64,000 nt of DNA, taken from contig JANPWX010000077.1 in NCBI GenBank assembly GCA_024734555.1, forward strand, positions 2,039,236 to 2,103,235. The letters run 5' to 3'. The notes under the pieces were generated by a model. That model made no database searches. It worked only from the letters and a program-made list of their open reading frames with translations, and was not told where the DNA came from. The stretch's first letter is position 1. Each line of letters starts with the position of its first letter. Shown one piece after another: positions 59,101 to 64,000 of this stretch. The stretch comes from Trochalopteron elliotii. Its lineage: Eukaryota; Chordata; Aves; Passeriformes; Leiothrichidae. Both the position numbers and the translations under genes were made by a program.

Positions 59101-62100
59101 ACATTTCTAGGAGTATTTCAGGTCTTTAGAAGTAGCATATTACAAGCTGTGATACTAAACAAAGGCTGCTTGTGAGAGTTATTTCTGAAATCCAATTTTT
59201 CTCTTGAGTATGATAGGATTCTTCAGCAAGAATATCAGTAGAAGCAACAAGACTAGTCCATGAAAGGGTTATTGCCAGCCTTTTTTTCTTTTCTGTCTTT
59301 CTCCGGTATCATCTCCTAGGTTCTCTTGGCTCTTATCAGGGACTCTTTTTCTGTGGAGCAAGAAAAAGATTTTGAGTTGTGGTACCCACACAGACACTTG
59401 CTCATGCCCCTGCCCACAGTGGGATGAAGGAGACAATAAGAAGAGTAACAGTGAGAAAATCCATGGATTCAGATAAAGACAATTCAATAAGTGAAAAAAA
59501 AAGAAAAAAAAAAAAAAAAAGAGAAAGAAATTATGCAAGAGTAATTAATCATTGCCTCCCCCAAGCAGACTGATACCTAATCAGCCTCTGAGCAATAACT
59601 AACTTGGAAGACAAACACTTTCCATCCTATTTTTTGCTAATGATGTTATATGGCATGGAATACCCTTCTGGAAGGGGGTAGTGTGAGAAAATGAGAAAGC
59701 CTAGATGTTATGAAAGCACTCTCCCACTTATTAATAATATTATTTTGAATTATAATGACAAAACATTGGTGTGTTATCATGACAACTTCAGCCACAAATC
59801 TAAAACATAACGTCATGCATGTTGTTATGAGCAAAGTTAGCTCCATCCAAGACAGACCCAGCACAATTTGAAATCTATATTCTTCTATTCCTACAGAAAT
59901 TTGAACCCAAGTATTTCTTTCATCAGTCATCCTTGCCATCTTTCTAGTGGGTGAGTTAGAAAGATAATGTCTAATTTACCCTTTTTTTGGTGTTAAGGGG
60001 CCATGTAGCTATGAGTTGCAGTGCTAGATGAACAGCAAGCATAAATGTGATTCCAGACCAATGAAACAGGAAACTGCTTTCTTTATTGTTGTATTTTTGC
60101 TATTTTGCATACATGCATAAGTGGTCCTACAAAGAACTGTTTCTTAAAATGTTCTTTAAGGACTGCTTAATCTAAGTGCAAAAATAACACTAGGAAGAAA
60201 ATAAATTAATAAGGTTTAGAATGCTTTTAGTCCAAATTAGGCTACTAATCATCATGAAATGTGAAATTCATGAAGTTGGAGACAGTATAACTCACTTGGC
60301 TATGGAAATGGGAATTCTACTCTCTGATCTAAAGACTGCTTATTTGTTTTTTGCTACACTATTTAAAAAAAAATAAGTTATAAAAGGCAAGAACAAGATC
60401 AAGGACCTTCTGTGTTTTCAGAAGAATGCCAGAATCATTTTGCTAGAGTCACTTTTTCTTTTATTTGATGGCTCTTGATCCATTACTTTTACATAGTTTT
60501 TTACCCATAGCTGAGAAACCACAAGTAAGCTGAAACAGCTCTCCTCACACTAATATAATATTCATAGTGAAATTAACAGAACATCAGCCAGAGGCTAGAC
60601 AGAATCACTGCACTAGAACTTCTCAGGTGCATATTTTGAAACAAGTGAATTGCACTTCTAGCTTCTTAATGATTGGACTATTAAATAAACTGTTAAATTG
60701 GACTTTGAAAAATGCCTTTGAAAAATTGAAAAATGATTGGAATTAAACTTTTTGAACACAGCTGACTTACAACAATCTATATTCTGTAGATAATCGCACC
60801 TGGTTTCTCACTGATCCCTACTTCAATATACTAGGAAATTTAATCCCAAAATTACCCATTCTTCTAACTGAAGAGTATGTTTGCAACTATCATCTATACT
60901 GGAGCTACGTGGATTAAGGTATTTGCATTAGATCTTTTCTTTTGCAGCTGGAATACAAAATTTATTTGTTCAAGAATTGTATATTTATTCTTTTATTTAA
61001 AGCTGGATTTCTGATTCTCTTTGATATTGCAGTGGTTATTCTCCTGAACTTCTAGTTGTCAATCTGGAAGTTTGTATGTCTTCCATGTCATAATTTTTAG
61101 CCTCCTGCAGTTACATCAATTATACTGAATATTTTCATACATCCTTATGAGGTAGTAAGGCAAAAAAAATGAAGAACAGAAAGACAAGATAGGAAGCTAT
61201 GCCACATTATATTGTAAATTATATGACAAAATTATTTCCTGTATGCTAACTGTTATCATTTTCATACCTGCAGAGTTTAGTTAGCCAAACTCCAGTATGA
61301 CACTGCCATGATGTATTGTTATTTGCATCTGTGTCTATTTGCCAGAAATCATGTAGGAGGTCCTTAAACTGCAGCATGTGAAATGATGAGATGCCTGTGA
61401 ACCCTGCCCTTATGGGGAGTTCGAGTTACCATCAAAAAAGGAGAATATCCACTTACGCGTTTCATTGCATTAGGGACACTAAAAGTTAAATTAGCTTAAT
61501 GCTGTACTAAAGGCTCTATATCATTACTATAGCAGAAGAAGTATATCACATTTTAATACTTTGAAAGCATTCAAGATGATTGCAGAAAACAAACAACAAA
61601 TTACTCTCAATCTTCGCATGAAAATTCATGGAAGTGAAAACCAGCCAGTCAGGGATGTGCAAAATTCCACCCTAACTCGTTACAACTAATATGAAAATTC
61701 TTGGGGTTTTGGGGTGACTTTCTGTTTGCCATTTAAGTGAAGACCAAGAGAATTTACTGTATAAAAACATTACAGACATTCATATGGAACACCAAACAGG
61801 TTTTGAAACAATCGTGTTTGCCACTAAAACATTCCACAACCCAGTACAGTAAAGTCTCCATATTTTCTGTACAAACTTAATAGAAAAAAATATGACTGAA
61901 ATTTTCCATCTGTGTCATTCCATGTTTGCCCATTTAATGAAGCATTTTCTTAAATCACACACACACTCCCTTTCCCCTGTAAATACTTACAGACCTTACT
62001 GGGGAACGTATTTTCTGATTTCTGAACTGAGTTCTTTTTGGACAATCAGATAACGCTTTTGTTTCTTTTTTTCTTTTTTTTTTTTCTGTCTCTGTGTGTG

Positions 62101-64000
62101 TGTGTGTATGTTGTGAAAGATTATTAATTTTTCAGATTTCTCAGCTAGATTCTTTTACTGACCCACAGGTATGAACCAACAAGGTCTGCCTTGGCCTTCA
62201 ACTTCTTAGGTGTTGCTCCAGAAGAAACCTTAAGCTGTTAAGGTATTTAAGTATCCCTCCTTTGCTCACTACATCCAGAAATTGTTTTAAGTCCTTGGGA
62301 TCTGATTTTTTTTTCCTATATATAGTCTGTAGCAGTGTGGAGATGGATGGTGGTTGCTAAGGGCTTCCACAATAGTCTGTTCCCAAAATTTTAGGGATTT
62401 AAAGCTAAACTGGCCAAAATTTAGATGTTTACATGCAAGTATGTGTTTAATATTCTATTGCTATTTGCAATGCCTTAGAATATCCAAGACATAAACATAG
62501 GTCTAGCAGAGGTGCACAGGGCAGAAAAAAAAGTCAAGGCACTTAGCAGCAGGAGTGACAAGTCAAGGCTAAGCAGGACATTCAGATTCATTTAAAACAG
62601 CATTAAATGCCTACTCATATATTTTTGAATCTAGCATCTGCACTTGAGAAAGTTATCCTAGAATCAGTTCCTTTACCCACCCATTGATGTCCAATGTGGA
62701 TTCACAGAGCAACTGAAGTAATCCTGGACCTCTATTAGGTATGAGGAATGTAATAGGCTCCTCCAAATTTTATAAGCTTCATCTAACCATGTTTTCTATA
62801 TTTTCTCTGTTGTATCCCTGAGCAGTTTCCACATACCTGAAATGAGAAGGTCACTGCTATGATTGTAAAATTCTAAGCAGCTGCTTGTAAAAAAAAAAAA
62901 AAGTATATATTTAAAACATAGAGGTTTTGTTCACCCTTTATTAACTTACTAACTTGGAGGGAAGATGGTATTTCACTGATGCGGGATATCGTTGTCCATT
63001 AAGTCTATGCTCAGGGTAGATCTTGTTGCAGGTGACTGAGTAAACTGCACTGTAACATACCATCCTAAAAAGCTCACCCTCAAGTATGACTGGTTTCTCT
63101 CCTTTTAAGGAAAGTTTTGCAGTACATGATGACAGCTTTTCTACAAACCCTTTAAGTTTTTAAGTACACAAGCATTGTCAATAAGGCAATGTGAGAGGGA
63201 CTTAATATTTCTTTGATGCTACAGATGATATTGTCACTTTCTGAACAGCTGTACTTGGCAGAAATCATTAAATGCCTCATCCTACGTATGGTTGTATAGA
63301 AATACAACTGATGTTATTCTGATTAAATATGCTTCTAGAGTTGATTTATCACCCAGAAGTTAAATACAGGATACATGGAATGATTATGGAGATAGTTGAA
63401 AGATTTATAGTTTTCAAATATATTGAAAAAGGAAGTAGGAGTGATGATTAGCTCTCTCCAAATAAGAGGCTGAAAAATGGAGATACACTGAACCAGACAT
63501 AGATGAACTATGTTTTTTTGGTTCAGCTTGTGTATGGATACATAACGTGGTTTTACATTACTGTTCAGAGGATTTCATTTTTTTATTTCAAAGCCTATTA
63601 TTTGTGAGGTGCTTGAAAATGCAAAATAAAATTGTCAGTATAATTCCGCATACTGTTTTCCTCTTCCCAGTAAATGCCTGTACTCTCACCAGAAAGTTTT
63701 GTAGTGTTTCAGGCCCTTTGCAATTTCATTCCTTATTATGTATTATTAGTAGAAGACAGGGCATATATGAGATATTTTATTAAAAACATTCAAAGTGTAT
63801 AAAGTGATTAAATAAGATTGATAAATATATGTGATATTAGTTGGAGTCTAAAACATCTCAATGCTCATTATCAAACACTTTTTTAAAATTAAATTAAATT
63901 TATACAGTCATGCATACTGCAAAACAGCATTTAGAAATTAATAAGTATATAATGTAAATATTTTATTTGAATTTATAAATTTTAGGTAGAAGATAGCTGT
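56191..64000. other. Unique AT-rich non-coding DNA
   Basis: No gene recognised. Simple repeats include (TTTG)n at 56760-56786, an A-rich run at 59490-59520, a T-rich run at 62067-62086 and (TG)n at 62094-62107. A short tandem duplication (ctaggctact) lies at about 58889-58907. No further transposon copy was identified. Confidence 0.5.
56760..56786. repeat. (TTTG)n microsatellite
   Basis: About six tetranucleotide units; the reverse-complement type of the ACAA array at 10706-10734. Confidence 0.9.

Overview
This window looks like bird chromosomal DNA, most likely from a songbird (Passeriformes). The evidence is its repeats: many truncated CR1 LINE copies, a SINE with a tRNA-Ile-like head and a CR1 tail (the design of zebra finch TguSINE1), and several short retroviral LTRs of avian type. 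The sequence is AT-rich and full of poly-A/T tracts and microsatellites, and it carries a 10-N assembly gap. I found no convincing protein-coding exon, tRNA, rRNA or CRISPR array. Every open frame is short, and the recognisable ones are decayed CR1 fragments or translated low-complexity DNA. The window is best read as a gene desert or the inside of a very large intron.

Layout. 1-7 kb: unique AT-rich DNA with two antisense CR1 3' ends at 0.87-1.34 kb. 7.07-9.2 kb: an LTR-like block with a diverged tandem duplication, a TATA box, a poly-A signal and a primer-binding-site-like motif, followed by GC-richer DNA with a three-variant GAGACN hexamer array. 9.2-18.4 kb: unique. 18.4 kb: the tRNA/CR1 SINE. 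20.6 kb: CR1. 22.0 kb: a GGTTT array. 22.8-25.2 kb: the 5' half of an old antisense CR1 (end of ORF1 plus endonuclease domain), split by a 661-bp solo LTR with a 5-bp target-site duplication. 27.35-27.9 kb: a sense CR1 with an internal deletion.

30.7-34.3 kb: three more solo LTRs (536, 574 and 573 bp), each bounded by TG...CA and a 5-bp duplication (GAAAT, ATGTC, GAACT). The last two share terminal motifs and point away from each other. 34.3-41.2 kb: mostly unique, with a G-rich purine tract at 37.3 kb. 41.2-43.5 kb: three antisense CR1 3' ends. 45.1-45.8 kb: a TA-rich stretch and an internally repetitive avian interspersed repeat. 50-51.4 kb: microsatellites, a CR1 tip and the N gap. 55.5-56.2 kb: a decayed sense CR1 endonuclease fragment. 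The rest to 64 kb is unique.

No genes act together here. The useful content is a history of insertions: old CR1 5' pieces, later LTR insertions reduced to solo LTRs by LTR-LTR recombination, and ongoing microsatellite turnover. Family assignments rest on recognised consensus-like stretches and motifs, without any database search. The solo-LTR boundaries are the firmest calls because the duplications can be read directly.
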